A stretch of DNA of 64,000 nucleotides from Hofstenia miamia (lineage: Eukaryota; Xenacoelomorpha; Acoela). Position 1 is the first letter of the stretch; each line of letters begins with the position of its first letter. The stretch lies in contig SCFE01000121.1 of NCBI GenBank assembly GCA_004352715.1, positions 319,365 to 383,364 on the forward strand, read 5' to 3'. Positions 1-12,628 of this stretch are shown in pieces. The translations under genes and the position numbers were made by a program. The notes under the pieces are model-generated. The model saw only the letters and a program-made list of their open reading frames with translations. It did no database searches and was not told the DNA's origin.

Positions 1-1253
1 TTTATAAACATCTTTATGTACGTTTTACAAAATTCTCTTTTCAAATCAACAAACTTCTATAATTTTGAAACTCCTCTTTCTCTTAGCAAGTAAGTCAAGA
101 AAAAATAAAATTATTTTATTAATACCTCGATTCGTCTATGGAATGAATTGCCTACAGAAATGAATAACGGTGAGTCTCTATCTTTATCAATTATATAAAT
201 CGTAAAGACCTGAAATGTTCGAACATACGTGAAAAGGTTTTAAATTTATTACCACATACTATAGTACAAAACAGTCTGTATATATTTTTTGTATTTTTTT
301 TAAGTTTTAGAGGCACCTTTGCACCGCGACCAATATTTATAATGTTAAATTTAGTACAAAATATACTCTCTTCTTCTTCGAATTCCTGAATGGGATAAAT
401 GCAAACAGAACTGGTTAACCAGCTTGGTGAAAATTGCAGAGAAGCAACAACAGTTTATTAGGGGGCCATTCATCAAATTTAATCAATGGCAAGCCTCAAC
501 TTGGATAGAGGCTGAGCCATTTGAATAAAACTGTTTAGGAGTTTCTCACTTTCACTTATCTGTGCATGCATATTTTATACTTATGTTTATCTTAAATCTT
601 TTCTTCTTTCGATACCTAGCAACGACATACTGTCTACAATATGTTTTTTAAGGTTACTCGTATTAATAACATGAAACCATGCAACATCAAAGCAATGTCA
701 TCTTGAGTTTTAATTAACCTGTCACATCCCCCTCTTTTTTCTCATAGTTCTGTGAGATATCATTGAAAATATTGAAACAGGTTTTGCACAAACAAAAAAT
801 GAAATTGAAGCCTTTGACAAAGCAATTTGCGACTCACAAATAATTCAGGCATCTTCAAAAAGTGTTAATTATGCTGTCTTAACTCAAATTAATTTATGGA
901 AATTTCAAAGGCAAACAAGTCACAATTACCATTGAACAACTTTGTTGTTAGATGATATGTATCAAATTTAGTTTTTCAACACACTTAGTTGCGAGATTGC
1001 TTCCAAACAAGCATTGCTATATTAATATATATATTCATAGAGGGACCTTACAACATCACCAAAGAATTTTGAAACAAGCTTGTAACCAATTTACAGAGTA
1101 ACGTTAGAAATTTTATGTGCATACATTAAAAAATATTATTTTGTTGAAAAAAATTGGTTTGATGCTGAAAATGTTCAGTAACACTCTGTATTTTTCTTTA
1201 TGTTTATCGTAGCACTAATGTGAGATCAGAGCAAAAAGGTTTTGGAAAAACTT
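1..1253. other. AT-rich non-coding sequence, no gene seen
   Basis: No reading frame of note and no repeat structure recognised on either strand. Base composition is like the rest of the window. Confidence 0.6.
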
Positions 1254-1691
1254 GTGAAAACAAAGGAAGGATCAATGTAACATTTTTTGAATTGTGAAAA
1301 CAAAGGAAGGATCAATGTAACATTTTTTGAATTGTGAAAACAAAGGAAGGATCAATGTAACATTTTTTGAATTGTGAAAACAAAGGAAGGATCAATGTAA
1401 CATTTTTTGAATTGTGAAAACAAAGGAAGGATCAATGTAACATTTTTTGAATTGTGAAAACAAAGGAAGGATCAATGTAACATTTTTTGAATTGTGAAAA
1501 CAAAGGAAGGATCAATGTAACATTTTTTGAATTGTGAAAACAAAGGAAGGATCAATGTAACATTTTTTGAATTGTGAAAACAAAGGAAGGATCAATGTAA
1601 CATTTTTTGAATTGTGAAAACAAAGGAAGGATCAATGTAACATTTTTTGAATTGTGAAAACAAAGGAAGGATCAATGTAACATTTTTTGAA
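1254..1691. repeat. 40-bp minisatellite, about 11 perfect copies
   Basis: The unit begins GTGAAAACAAAGGAAGG and ends in TTTTTTGAATT. It repeats every 40 bases from 1254 to 1691 with no difference between units, then runs into a single N at 1692. One more unit stands alone at 2878-2916, just after another single N at 2875. Perfect identity beside joins means the copy number, and the 1.18-kb contig between the two joins, may be set by gap filling and not by the genome. Confidence 0.95.
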
Positions 1692-1692
1692 N

Positions 1693-2874
1693 GCGAGTAG
1701 CATTATCAATTATTATGTTTCACATTGCTGTAATATTTGACCCCGTTTAGCATTTAATACTAGAAGGGCTAAAGAAATTTTACTGCAAGAAAGGCCAGAG
1801 TGGGTCAATTGACCCACTCTAATATTTTAGAATGTAAGCTCAGAAAACATCAATCACAATAAACTAAAAAGTCTTTTTAATGTTGTAACTTTTACTAGAA
1901 ATAATGTACTGGTAGTGTTTCATGTCTAATCTTTCAAAAATATAGTTGTAACTAATATGAAAATTCTTATCACTAATTAACTACTAAGTATATTTGCTGC
2001 ATATATTAAGAAAAAGTCATGAGTAATATCTGGATTTTGTTTACTTAATTAAAACTAACTGGAAATGTTGTAGGCAAGCGAAATATAAAGATAAGCCCCA
2101 TTTTCCCAGGAATCTTTCTGAAATGAGTCAACTTACTAAAAATTGAAGAGTAATGGATTTTGTGTTCTCTCCATGTCAAAATGCAATTAAAAAATAATTC
2201 TGACTAAAATTCCGTTCTTCAATACAATAAAGTGCAGATTTGATATTTTAGAACCTACTGTAGAAAATTTGTTACAAAGCATAATATTATATAAAATGTC
2301 TACTGTAATTCTCCAAATTTGGTGGACACCATTTTTATGAATACAAGGAAATTGCATAGAACAGAAAATGCTAACTGTTATTTGTTGGGCATTAATTAAT
2401 TTTAGCACTATCTATTGCAAGAACCACATACTGCATCAACAAACATTTAAAAAGCAGGAGGAAAGTTACTGAGGCGAAAACATTTTGAGAAGTTATGCTC
2501 ACACCAAAATTGGACTATTATCTGAAGTTCAGTAAGCCAATAAGTGAACAGTAGACATGATATAAGTAAGCTAAATATAGGTTATAGTTTGTTACTCCAT
2601 GTAGGTTGTGTTTGAATTCATTTAGCCTAAATGAAAAAGTACTTATTGCTTGCTTCAAAATTTAAACCTTACTATTTCTACAATAACTTTAAATAAAAAA
2701 TGTTTGTCAAACAATAAATAAATGAGTTCCTTAATAATTTAAGTTGTATAGGGTAGTTTGAGTCAATTAACCCCCTGGTCTGTCTAGTTATGACTACATA
2801 TAAAATGCTTTACACATTATTTTTAAACTTAAGGGTGTGTGTGCAGAATTAGTACTTAAAAATTTTCTAAATAT
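1693..2874. other. Contig between two single-N joins, no gene seen
   Basis: AT-rich sequence with no supported gene. The only open frame of note (2187-2408, minus, 73 codons) shows no recognisable motif. Both edges abut minisatellite units across single-N joins. Confidence 0.5.
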
Positions 2875-2875
2875 N

Positions 2876-2916
2876 AATTGTGAAAACAAAGGAAGGATCA
2901 ATGTAACATTTTTTGA
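2876..2916. repeat. Isolated copy of the 40-bp minisatellite unit
   Basis: Same sequence as the unit of the array at 1254-1691, directly after the N at 2875, then unique sequence. It marks the far side of the join. Confidence 0.9.
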
Positions 2917-3629
2917 AAGCTGACGATACAAACAATTAACTGTGGAACAAACAAATTTAGAATTTAAAACATAATTTTCACGATTTTATCGTACATTTTG
3001 ATAAAGATCATTTATTTATTTAATGGATATTTTACCATTTTATTTTAAAATTGAGACACACTAAAAAGTGTTTATTTAGATTAATTTGGAGCATTATATT
3101 GTAAATTTGTTCAATTAAAGTTAATGGTTGTACATGTACTTTGAAGAGTAATATCAAGAATCGAAAAAAAAGAAAATAGCGATTGAAAATTATACAAATT
3201 ATTTAAAAACAGTTATAGATTGAGGGGCAGAAAAAATAAAAAAGATGAAGATACTTCAATTGTCTTTGAAATTGTCTTGAATATATATTCAGGGTAAAAG
3301 GGGCAAATTAGGATATACTGATATATGGATCCATTTTATTATTACTGAGAATTTTAGGGATTACAAATATATAATATATATTTGCAGCTAGAAACTTACG
3401 ATTGCATTTTGTGTAAGCTTACTTTTATTAAAAAAGTTTTTTTACAATTTTTTCAGTAATAATGGGTGTCAGCCCCCCGTTTTAAAAATCCTAAACGTGC
3501 CTCATCATTGCAGCTGTGAAGTACAAAAAATTTGATTTATACGAAATTGATGGCTAGTGATTAACATTCAAACCATTAGTGATGGAAGATTGAGTAGTGA
3601 TGAATACAAGAGTCCCACTAAATCATTGT

Positions 3630-4530
3630 GCGATAGTTCAGACATTTTCCTAAATTCTTTTGCTCAATTGGTATCAGTCTGGCTAGAAAGTCTCTATACA
3701 AGAAAAGATAGACTTAGTTAGGAGACATCATCCGCACTTTTTCTTACTGTTAAGTCTCAAATACATTTGGTAGAGCATCTTTTGAATGGAGATGAGTATA
3801 ATTATGTGTTGCTTGGCAAATTTCGAACAGATGTTGTTGAATATAACTTCAGCAAATATCGCGATTATTGTAGATCTCATTGCACATTACTCTCACAAAT
3901 TTACTTGATGCTGAAAAAATGATTCGTTTGATTTCATTGTTAAAATCTGATTGTACTCTTTCAAGTTTGAAGTCATCCAATAATGCTGTTATTTCTCATA
4001 ATCCATCTGACTATGAAGCTGCTCATAATGCTTGCTCTTTGGGAAATTGAGTATTTGGTTACGAGAGAGTAGAGCGAAATTTATAATATTGCTGGATTCG
4101 TCTGCAAAAAAAAAGAATTCATGCGAGAAATGCTGCTTTTCACAAACAGAAAATTATTCTTCTTTTCAAGAAAAAGAACCATTCATGCTATTGGATAAAA
4201 GTGTTCTTCAAAAACCTTCCAACGGTGATTTATACCTAGCATCGTGGGTTACTTGTCTTTTAAAAGAACTTGGTCATGGTTATTTTACTCAAAATTATGA
4301 CAGAAATAAATTCTTAGATTTGCTACAATAAACTCTGCCAGATAGAATTTATCCATGCAAAAGAGATTACGAATAATCATTAACAATTTTATGAACAATG
4401 AAACTAGACTTTTAAATGAATACTTTCATTTTTCTATGAATTCTTGTAAAAAAATTGTAAATGTGTTTAATGCATCTAATCAGAAATATAGTACGGTTTT
4501 GTCATGTACAATTATTACTTCAAAACATAA
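3630..4530 (+). pseudogene. P-element/THAP9-like transposase remnant
   Basis: Conceptual translation across stops and shifts gives a block with YVLLGKFRTDVVE followed by FSKYRDY near 3805-3870. This corresponds to the conserved YVLLGKFxTDxxExxFxxYR block of P-element-type (THAP9) transposases. Upstream, 3645-3800 reads LTV..QIHLVEHLL, matching the region before that block. Downstream, near 4075-4110, a frame reads IYNIAGFVCKK, like the YIAGYVxRK segment further toward the C terminus. Several stops and frame changes separate the pieces, so this is dead. A 99-codon open frame at 4032-4331 lies in the wrong frame for the IAGF segment and is probably fortuitous. No terminal repeats were identified. 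Confidence 0.7.
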
Positions 4531-4599
4531 ATAAAAAACTCTTACATATAACTTCTATATGGATATAAATCATTCTTTTTATTAGTATTGTTGTTACAA

Positions 4600-5126
4600 A
4601 AACATTTGGAAAGTGTTACCTTACTCTGTGTTCTTATGTTTTTTTTGTTCCTGGCCTTTTTTTAAAAATGGCCGTGGCTCCATCAGGCTCATCCAATTAA
4701 AACTTGTTTTCGTCCGAGAATATGACCATTTTCCAATTTTCATTAATCCACGTCACTTTCTCTTTCACCCAATTAACACGCAACTTCCTGTGCTCTTACT
4801 ATAAACAAGGTTCGAAGATGCATGCAAAAATTTTCCAACTCTTCTTGGTGTTACTTTGAGATCTTGGGCTCGTTGGAGCTTGACTAGTCCTTAGATGCCT
4901 CTCTAAAAAGTCGACGTTTGGCTGCATTTGTTAACATTGGCGGACGACCTCGACTTTTTTTGGTGTCATATGATTCAGGATCTTTTAAATAATTTCTGAC
5001 AACAGTACGAGACCTTAAAAGTTGCTTAGCAATAAAATTTATTAATTTTCCATCAGGTTTAAATGCTATTATTTGACCTTTTTCCTTTTCACTCAGGTAA
5101 CAGTTTCGTGGCAGGCAGAACAATGT
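4600..5126 (-). pseudogene. Tc1/Tc3-like DDE transposase remnant
   Basis: Minus-strand frame 5123-4884 reads LSEKEKGQIIAFKPDGK and then GRPPMLTNAAKRRLFREASK, the helix-turn-helix and linker layout of Tc3-like transposases. It then hits a stop. Further along the strand, in another frame near 4760-4640, WKMVIFSDENKF is followed by LDEPDGATA, the region of the first catalytic Asp of Tc1-type enzymes. The two pieces are separated by stops and lost sequence, and the C-terminal catalytic part was not found. The remnant lies just upstream of DUF4246 copy 1, in the opposite orientation. Confidence 0.75.
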
Positions 5127-5549
5127 TTAGTTATGAGTGTAATAATTCTTATGGTCAGTATAAATATCCAATAATTCCTACTATGTTGTTTGCAAATTGA
5201 GCCGTATTGACAAAATTTAACAACTATCTTATAATATTTTCCACCCTTGAAACTATTTTAATCTTAAAAATTTTTTAAAAAATTATAAAAAATGATTCTC
5301 ATACTTTCAAAATATATTAATTAAATTTTTAAAAAATACTTTAGCAAAATGTTTTATATTAATTTCCACAAATTTATATATATATATAAAATCCTTGTGA
5401 GACACCACCTGCTGTTATTTATTACAACTATTTGACATGTTTAATAGACAATTAACCCACTGTGAATGACTGTAATTTATACTTTTTGGTTAGTAATTGT
5501 TTCTAATAGCTGAAGATTAGTTTAAAGTTTTAATTTAGTTTCAGTTGGA

Positions 5550-8500
5550 ATGAGTAAGATCAGTTGCGGGGATCCGGATGATGCTTTTATGCAAGAGTTC
5601 ATCGATAACTGTGAGGAGCATTCGTTTTCTATTGGAGATCGCATAGCTTTTTTGAAGCCACCTAGTGAGCACATGAGTGTTAGCGATGCTGTTTGTGTTC
5701 GTTGGCTTTCCTACAAAGATAGTGATTATTCAGATGAACAAGATCACCCTGACCTTGACATTGACATCAATCTCTTCGTTAATGTGTCAAGATCAAAATA
5801 CAAGTATGTTAGTTTCTAATTACTTCAGTTATTTTACATACTTAGTTTTAATATGAAATTCCTAGTGTTAAGAACATTGTGTTAAAGCTGATCTCTATAT
5901 GAAAATCTATAAAATTTCAAGGGCTTCTGAATGAAAACAGTTTGCAGAAGCATTGACTGCCTGCATTCAACTTGTTGCATTTGATATCATTCAACCAGTT
6001 GCACAATTTTCACGTCACTGAAAAACGGCCAACAATATGCTCTTTTATTTGATTTTAGAATTCACTATGCCTTGCTACAATCCAAACACATCGCTCATTC
6101 TTTTCAAAACGTAATGAAATAGATTTAATGCATATCACACTTAATCAATAAGTAAATGCGTTAAATCTAAAAAATATTTTCGACTTGGTAAAATTTATTT
6201 ATTTAAGGCTATTTTAAAAACGAATTTCTTTTCAAAAAAGTTTTATTAATGAAAAAGTAGTATAATTGTCCAAATGCCATCCCATAAAAATCAATTTTGG
6301 ATGGAATATTTAATAACTGGTTTGTTTTTAAATAATGAGTGTTTTGATAAACTTACATGTAGACAGCAATGAAAAAAATATATTTTCCACTTAAAGATAT
6401 GTCACAGTTAGACTTCACAACAATGGCACTTAGTCGCATTGACGGAGACTATAAAAGTTAGATGAAAGAATTTTACCTATATTTGTGGTATTTGCTAGTT
6501 TTGAGAAAATATAAAGCAAGGAAGTTTATTCGAAGGTATAATCTAATAAGAGACTTCTTAAATGGCAAATGTAGATATAATTTTAATGAAAAATCACTAG
6601 AAAATATTTAGAAATATTGATGATACTTTGAAAACAGATTTATCTGATTGGTTTGAGGAAAACAAATTCCTGAAAATCGTGAAAATTAAAGAAGATAAGG
6701 CGACGTCTACTTCTGAGGTATTGGCATTGATAGTTCGAGTCTCGGCTGACAACTACGCGTGCAATGTCGACCTATTCGGTAATTTTCTTTCCCACGGCAA
6801 TTAAAATTCAAAATTCTCGATTAGTTTCATTTGATGTCTTAATGAAGCATCTTGATAATTTATTCATTTAATTTATATTAAGGTGATGTAATTGATTCAC
6901 GTTCTCAAAAAGTATTTAAGAAATACATGGATATGAGAATCAAAGAAGGCGTTTGTGTATCGAAAACAGCGGTATCACAAGGTTTACACAATTCTCTTTC
7001 CAAAGATATTGACGAATTCGCTCAGAAAACCCCGGTTGATTATCATCCCAATTCCCGGAACATGGTCAGAGACATTGCTCATCCAGCTCTCTACGCATAT
7101 GTCGAAGGATTATCCGCTTCTCCAAAGAAAGATAAATTTTTAAAGAAGCTAGGCGTTCCACCCAAAGATTTTTTCGGACGAGATTACGAAGGTAAGCTAT
7201 GCAATTGGGAATTTCAATGCTGTTTTAGGCTCCAAGTACCAATGGCTGCCGACACCATTTTCCATTTCAGCTAAGGGGAAATGCACTATCGAGGAATATA
7301 TCAATAACATCGATCAATCGTACATCTCTTTGTACGATAACTTGGCTAAGTTGTTTGAAGTCTTCATACCATACTTTGAGGTATATGTCAAATGCATTCT
7401 ATTCCAGTTTATATATATATATATATACATACATTGTATATTTGGACACTAAGCATTAACAATTTACGGTAATTGCAAAAAATCCAATCATCATTGATTG
7501 CGATTTCTATGTGTTCGACTCTTTCTAGTCATGTTGATCTATATGTTCCTTTTATTGAAAAACATGATTTGACCTCATTATTCCGTGTGGTTTAATGATG
7601 AATTAGGCCAACTAAAAAGAAAAAAGCCTTTACCACCAAATATGTAAAATCTCATTTTATTTAAAACTGTATCTAAACAAGTCCAAAAGGAATTTTAAGG
7701 CCACAACTTACCATAAATTATTATAGCATTAGACATTAACTTGTTGTACCATACACGAATTGATTTTATTCACATTTAAAATTGGTATGGGATTTGTATA
7801 GAGTGGACTCAATAATTACTGAAACCGTACAAAGCGGAGTGAATAATTACAAATGTCTACAGACACAATTAGAATAATTAATACACGTAGTTCATTGAAA
7901 ATTATCACATATTTTGAATTTATTAGTAGATGTAAATCGAAATGTAGTTCTGGTTCTCTTTTGCAACTTTTAGACCCCATTTTTGGGGAAATGAAGGCTA
8001 TCAATATTGCCTAATTCTCATAGTTTGTTGAACGCAGGTCTCGTGAGGCCCTGTGAGTAAAACTATGATGCAGAAAATATGAATCGCAAATTGTGATAAT
8101 GGTAAATTTTCTGATACAGATCTGGTGTTATAAGAATAATAGCATGTATATAATTTCTTAAAGCTTTGACCAAGAGATGAGTGCACATCATTGGTCAATA
8201 TAGCCTGCATCAGTTTACAACGAGATATTCTCCTGCGAACTTTTAATGTTTCTAAGTTTAAGTCTTTTCTTTTGGTGGAAACGCTTTCTGTTCGTCCTCT
8301 AATGCTATAAATAAACCTCTTCTTTAAATTCTTTCCAACGGTTCAACATGTTTTTGAATATACGGATCCCAGATTTCAGCTGCATATTCCAAAATGGGTC
8401 GGCATAATGCTAGGTATGCAATAAGCTTTNNNNNNNNNNNNNNNNNNNNTTTCTAAGTTTAAGTCTTTTCTTTTGGTGGAAACGCTTTCTGTTCGTCCTC

Positions 8501-11500
8501 TAATGCTATAAATAAACCTCTTCTTTAAATTCTTTCCAACGGTTCAACATGTTTTTGAATATACGGATCCCAGATTTCAGCTGCATATTCCAAAATGGGT
8601 CGGCATAATGCTAGGTATGCAATAAGCTTTGAACTGGACTACGTCTTTTCTTTTTCATGATCGATGACATTGTATCTGTAGTCGAGAAGGGACGACATTT
8701 CTGTAAGTAAGTTTAGCGGAGAACGCGTTCCTCTGGATTAAATTTTTTCCTGTTTAATTGCTGAGCAGAAATTGTACATTATCACTTTAGAATATAATTT
8801 TGATTAAAGATTTCAATTCTTCAAATCCTTTTCATTTAAAGGTGATTGCATGTTTCCTTAGTTGGTTCCAATCAAAGCTTTTGGTTTTCCAAAGCTGATT
8901 TTAATGTTTTTCTCAAGAGTTTTGGGAACTAATGCAGAACTACAAAGCTTTAAAGACTAAGTAATTATGATGTGGGGAGAATCGAGAAAAGTTTATGTGC
9001 ATATCCGTAACTCTCAAATTTGATCCGGCATTCTCGTGAACTGAGCCAAGCTCTCCAATCGATCTTTTCAGAAACTTACGAATAAGTATTCAATTGCGTT
9101 TTAAATATTTTTAAAAAAGCTATTCACTTGTACAAACAACCGCGTTTGTTATCCGTCTGTGCAAAAGCCATCAAAATGATTCGTTTGCACATTTTCGATT
9201 CATTATTTTGACTTCAGCAATTTATCCATTAAGATTTTTTATTTATGATATGTTATTTAAACGAGAAAATTGAATTAACTATATACGAATGGAGATTTGT
9301 TGGAAAATTGTAATTTCTCTGCTACCCGTTGAAATAGAACTGTCGTAGAGACGTCGCTGAACGACATAATAACGGCACTAAAACGACATTACAAAACAAC
9401 GTCTTTTCACAATAAAACGACAAACTATCAATAAAAATGCTGTTTTTAAAAAATTTATCTTCAAATTGTCACAATAAAAATAAAATTTTTAAATATTTTT
9501 AAATATTTTTTGCTAGACGGAATTATACATCGCCACTAATCCGCACTATAAACGCCACTCAAACAATTCAACGCCTATTAAACGCCAACGAAAACGACGT
9601 CGTTACAACAGTTCTATGTTTACTGGGTAGAATGCAATACTGCAGAGTGGTGTGTCAATGTAAATAGTATATTTTGTATATTTTGATGGTCGCTCAGGTA
9701 TTTGTTGAGTTATTGTTATAGGGGTGTATTCATTTAGGAAGTTTGGAGCTACGCTTGCGCAATTAAGCTTATGAGTAGTGATGAAATTGATTACGATGAG
9801 GAAAGTTCACACAATTTGAATCGCAAGAAACAGTCGTTAAGGGGACGAGAACTCCAGGTTATAACGAAAATCGTGGATTATGTAATCCCACCCACTGACG
9901 CTTATGAAGGTGTTTGGCATGTTGAAGGAATGCCCAAGAGCACATTGTCATGACTGGTAATTTAATCTTAATTATTCATGAAACATCTTAGTGAATGTTG
10001 TCGTGTTCTTTGGAATCATTTGCTAATGGTTGAATCCGTGAGTGAATTCTAGACTTTATCCGTGAGTAAATTCTAGACTCTATCCGTGAGTAAATTCTAG
10101 ACTCTATCGTATCTCTTCTTTAACTTAGACTGGGAATTTACTCTAGATTCAATTGAAAAAATACAATCAAAATTGAGTAAGCACTAAATTTCTTTGCATG
10201 TTTTCCAATAAGCTTTTTATAATGGATGCGAATACTGCTTTCTCATGTACACATGTGCTTAAAATCTACAGCAAGCGTGGGATTTTTGAATAAATAAAAA
10301 ACCACGTCAACTTAGTTAATTGTTTGAATTTGTATTATATATTATTACGAAATCCCCGAATATACCTGAATGTTGAAATGTTGTATTTAGTAAATTTAGT
10401 GTTTTATATTTCGAATAGTTTACATTCCAAAGCAAGCATGCATTCGAGCGATTGCTTCACGTAATATCAGCATTGAAAACATTTTATTCGCATTTTTAAC
10501 GAGTCGGATTATATTTTTGAATTTTGTTTTATGTTCGATTTCGTTTATTTTTATACATTTATATTTTTCCTTACTGATGTTCAGGAATCGAGATAAAGGT
10601 GTGTTTTGCGCTTTTTTGTACAAAGTGCAATTGTTATGCACATCAGAACAAAGGACTTTGAAATATTGTTTACATTACTGATTTTTTATAGATGACTGTG
10701 ATCGTTTTGTACTAACGCGTATTTATATTTTGATTGACAGCAACAGGAAGTAACAGCTGTAAACAAGTGATGCAAATTTCTATAATTCGAGTTTTTAAGC
10801 GGTTGTGGTTTTATATTGAAGGGGAGACGGCCGCCCCTCCACCCCATTTCAAAGGACTATCTCAACATTATTTGAAATTTCGGATCTTTTATGTGAGTTT
10901 TGTGATAAAATATAAAATGAAAATTTTCTGTTTTTCCTTGAATAAAACGTCTTGAAAAACTAGATTTCCTTTGAATAAATGGAAAGTTTAAAATTTTTTG
11001 TGAATATTTTGTATAATTTGCAAATAAATAACCGTTTTATAACTATTTTAGAAAAAAATTTCAATTTTTTTAGAACCGCATCTTTTTTTGAGTAACAGAA
11101 AGCCTCGCAATGCACCTATATTTGTTGAACAATTAATTTTATGAAAAATTCATTGAGAATAATCTCAACTAATTGATTGCAGACAATTTAAATGATTGAC
11201 AAAAAGGCCTCTAAATATTTTCCAACTCTACATGAAACATAGATGATATATTAGAAAGATAAAACACAGCAGCAAATATCCACAAATCAGCATTATCATT
11301 TTAACTATAAAATTTCGAATTTTTTACACGCAACCTTAACCATCAACCAATCTAACCAAATCTAAAATTTGAAGCAACATTCAGCAATGATTGAATTACT
11401 GCCAACTTTTATCTCTGAAAAACAACTTTGCTCTCCATCAAACACAACTTGATAGCTTCATAGTTCATTGTCAGTGAAGGCATATACAAATTTACATGCA

Positions 11501-12628
11501 TATTTCTCATTAATATTTTGATAAATCTGTTTTAGTTACTTTGTAGCGTCGTTTTTAACGGTTATTATCGGAATCCGTATGTTTAAAGAGAATAACAATA
11601 ATGAAATCACACAGTTGAAAATTTTCAAATAGTTGTAAATATATGCAAGTCATCGACTAGAAAATATTAATAATTGCAATTCATTGATTTTGTAAATAGA
11701 TTTGTCAAAGTTGAAATAATTAAACTGAAGATTATTTCTGTTACCATATATAGATATATATTTTTTACATTTCCATTATTTATTAAGTGATATATTTTAT
11801 TGAGTTTACAAAGTTTCGAGATTGACTTGCTCTTGTGTGACTGTTTGCGTTCAGGCATTTACTTCATTCACCGAGATGCCAGCCTCCAAGGCGGAGAGTT
11901 GAAATTCAAGCGTGCGTTTACAGTAGCCGAGGCGCAGGAGATGTTCAATAATGTGCCTCAAACTCGTCCACTTGCTTTCAATCAAATAAACGAGGATGGT
12001 TTTTATCCACTGGGAACTTTGGAAACGGATCAGGTAAGTTGATAAAATCCTTGTGATTCATCATAACAATCATTTCAAATGATCTCGAAGTTTTCAAGTA
12101 TTCTTGAAGCAATATATTAGATTTTTTGTTTTTTCAGAATCAACTAAGCACACATGTTGGATCTCACTTAACATTCGTTTTAATGAGTTCCACTCTCGTT
12201 TTCTTTTCTAGCTTAGAAATCTATGTTAAAACCTTCAAGTATTATCAAATTTTTTAAATTCAAATCATATATTATGTCTTATTTTTATCTGATAAGATTG
12301 TTTTTTTGGTTTACTTGCTGGTTTTACAACACTTTCGCAGACTCTTATCGCATATGTTTAGGGATTGCTGGTAGTTTTTCCCAATTGCCATGTTCATAAA
12401 TTGGCGAAATTAGTGAACACCGACAGTAAACAATCGGCGACAAGGAGAATCGTCGTTTTCTTTGTTGTGAACCCAAATCAAAAAATAGTCTCTACGCGGG
12501 AGATTCCGCCTCAGCAAGGAATAGTATCGAAGTCAACTGCAGAAAATCAACGTTTGGAGTTAATGGCAGAAAGAAAGTTCGACAAGGATCGCCTTAATAT
12601 TCGTGCAGTCGAACTCTGTGAACACTAG
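5550..12628 (+). CDS. DUF4246 protein copy 1, seven exons, one-base deletion in exon 5
   Basis: Exons: 5550-5803, 6612-6778, 6883-7191, 7229-7380, 9738-9956, 11855-12033 and 12362-12628. All introns are GT-AG and the phases match copy 3. Assembled coding length is 1547 nt, one short of a multiple of three. The missing base lies at about 9933-9936, where copy 3 has ATGCCTCAAGAACAC and this copy has ATGCCCAAGAGCAC. The shift removes the Gln codon after HVEGMP and leads to a stop at 9951. Otherwise the protein is about 515 residues. Exon 4 gives YQWLPTPFSIS and EEYINNIDQS, exon 5 LQVITKIVDY and WHVEGMP, and exon 7 VVFPNCHVHKL, TRRIVVFFVVNP and STREIPPQQ. These follow the order of DUF4246 (PF14033) landmarks. 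Known from the family: an Fe(II)/2OG oxygenase-like fold with no established substrate. Either a young pseudogene or an assembly error. Confidence 0.85.
7192..7228 (+). other. 37-nt intron 3 of DUF4246 copy 1
   Basis: GTAAGC...TTTTAG. Removing these 37 bases joins GAA-G to GC-TCC (Glu-Gly-Ser), exactly as in copy 3 (GAA-G/GA-TCT). Without removal the frame stops at 7272. The equivalent intron of copy 3 is 3141 nt (41651-44791) and starts with a sequence alignable to the whole 37-nt intron. Confidence 0.8.
7980..8640 (-). pseudogene. Non-LTR retrotransposon (LINE) reverse transcriptase, C-terminal fragment
   Basis: Minus-strand translation around 8625-8510 reads AYLALCRPILEYAAEIWDPY, then VEPLERI and a stop. 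This is the typical segment after the reverse transcriptase fingers and palm in jockey/CR1/RTE-type LINEs (xRPxLEYAxxxWDPY). A further frame, 8210-8001, containing NTRSVSENLPL is compatible with the extreme C terminus. The fragment lies in intron 4 of DUF4246 copy 1, antisense to it, and is interrupted by a 20-N gap flanked by identical sequence. Confidence 0.75.
8249..8630. repeat. 181-bp duplication flanking a 20-N gap
   Basis: 8249-8429 and 8450-8630 are identical, separated only by Ns at 8430-8449. This is the pattern of two overlapping contig ends placed side by side, so one copy is probably not real. Confidence 0.9.
9322..9630. mobile_element. MITE with about 35-bp imperfect terminal inverted repeats
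   Basis: The left end reads CTACCCGTTGAAATAGAACT. The reverse complement of the right end reads CTACCCAGTAAACATAGAAC. Similarity continues into a shared GACGTCG. The interior is unusually rich in ACGAC and AACGCC motifs compared with the AT-rich surroundings. No coding capacity and no clear target duplication. It lies in intron 4 of DUF4246 copy 1. Confidence 0.7.
10034..10105. repeat. 24-bp tandem repeat, three copies
   Basis: The unit ATCCGTGAGTAAATTCTAGA plus CTCT occurs three times (10034, 10058, 10082). The first copy differs at two or three bases. A partly inverted relative (GGGAATTTACTCTAGATTC) follows at about 10133. Inside intron 5 of DUF4246 copy 1. Confidence 0.85.

Noticed and set aside
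1254-1691. Possible CRISPR array
   Set aside because: Units are identical end to end with no variable spacers, and the context is animal; it is a minisatellite.
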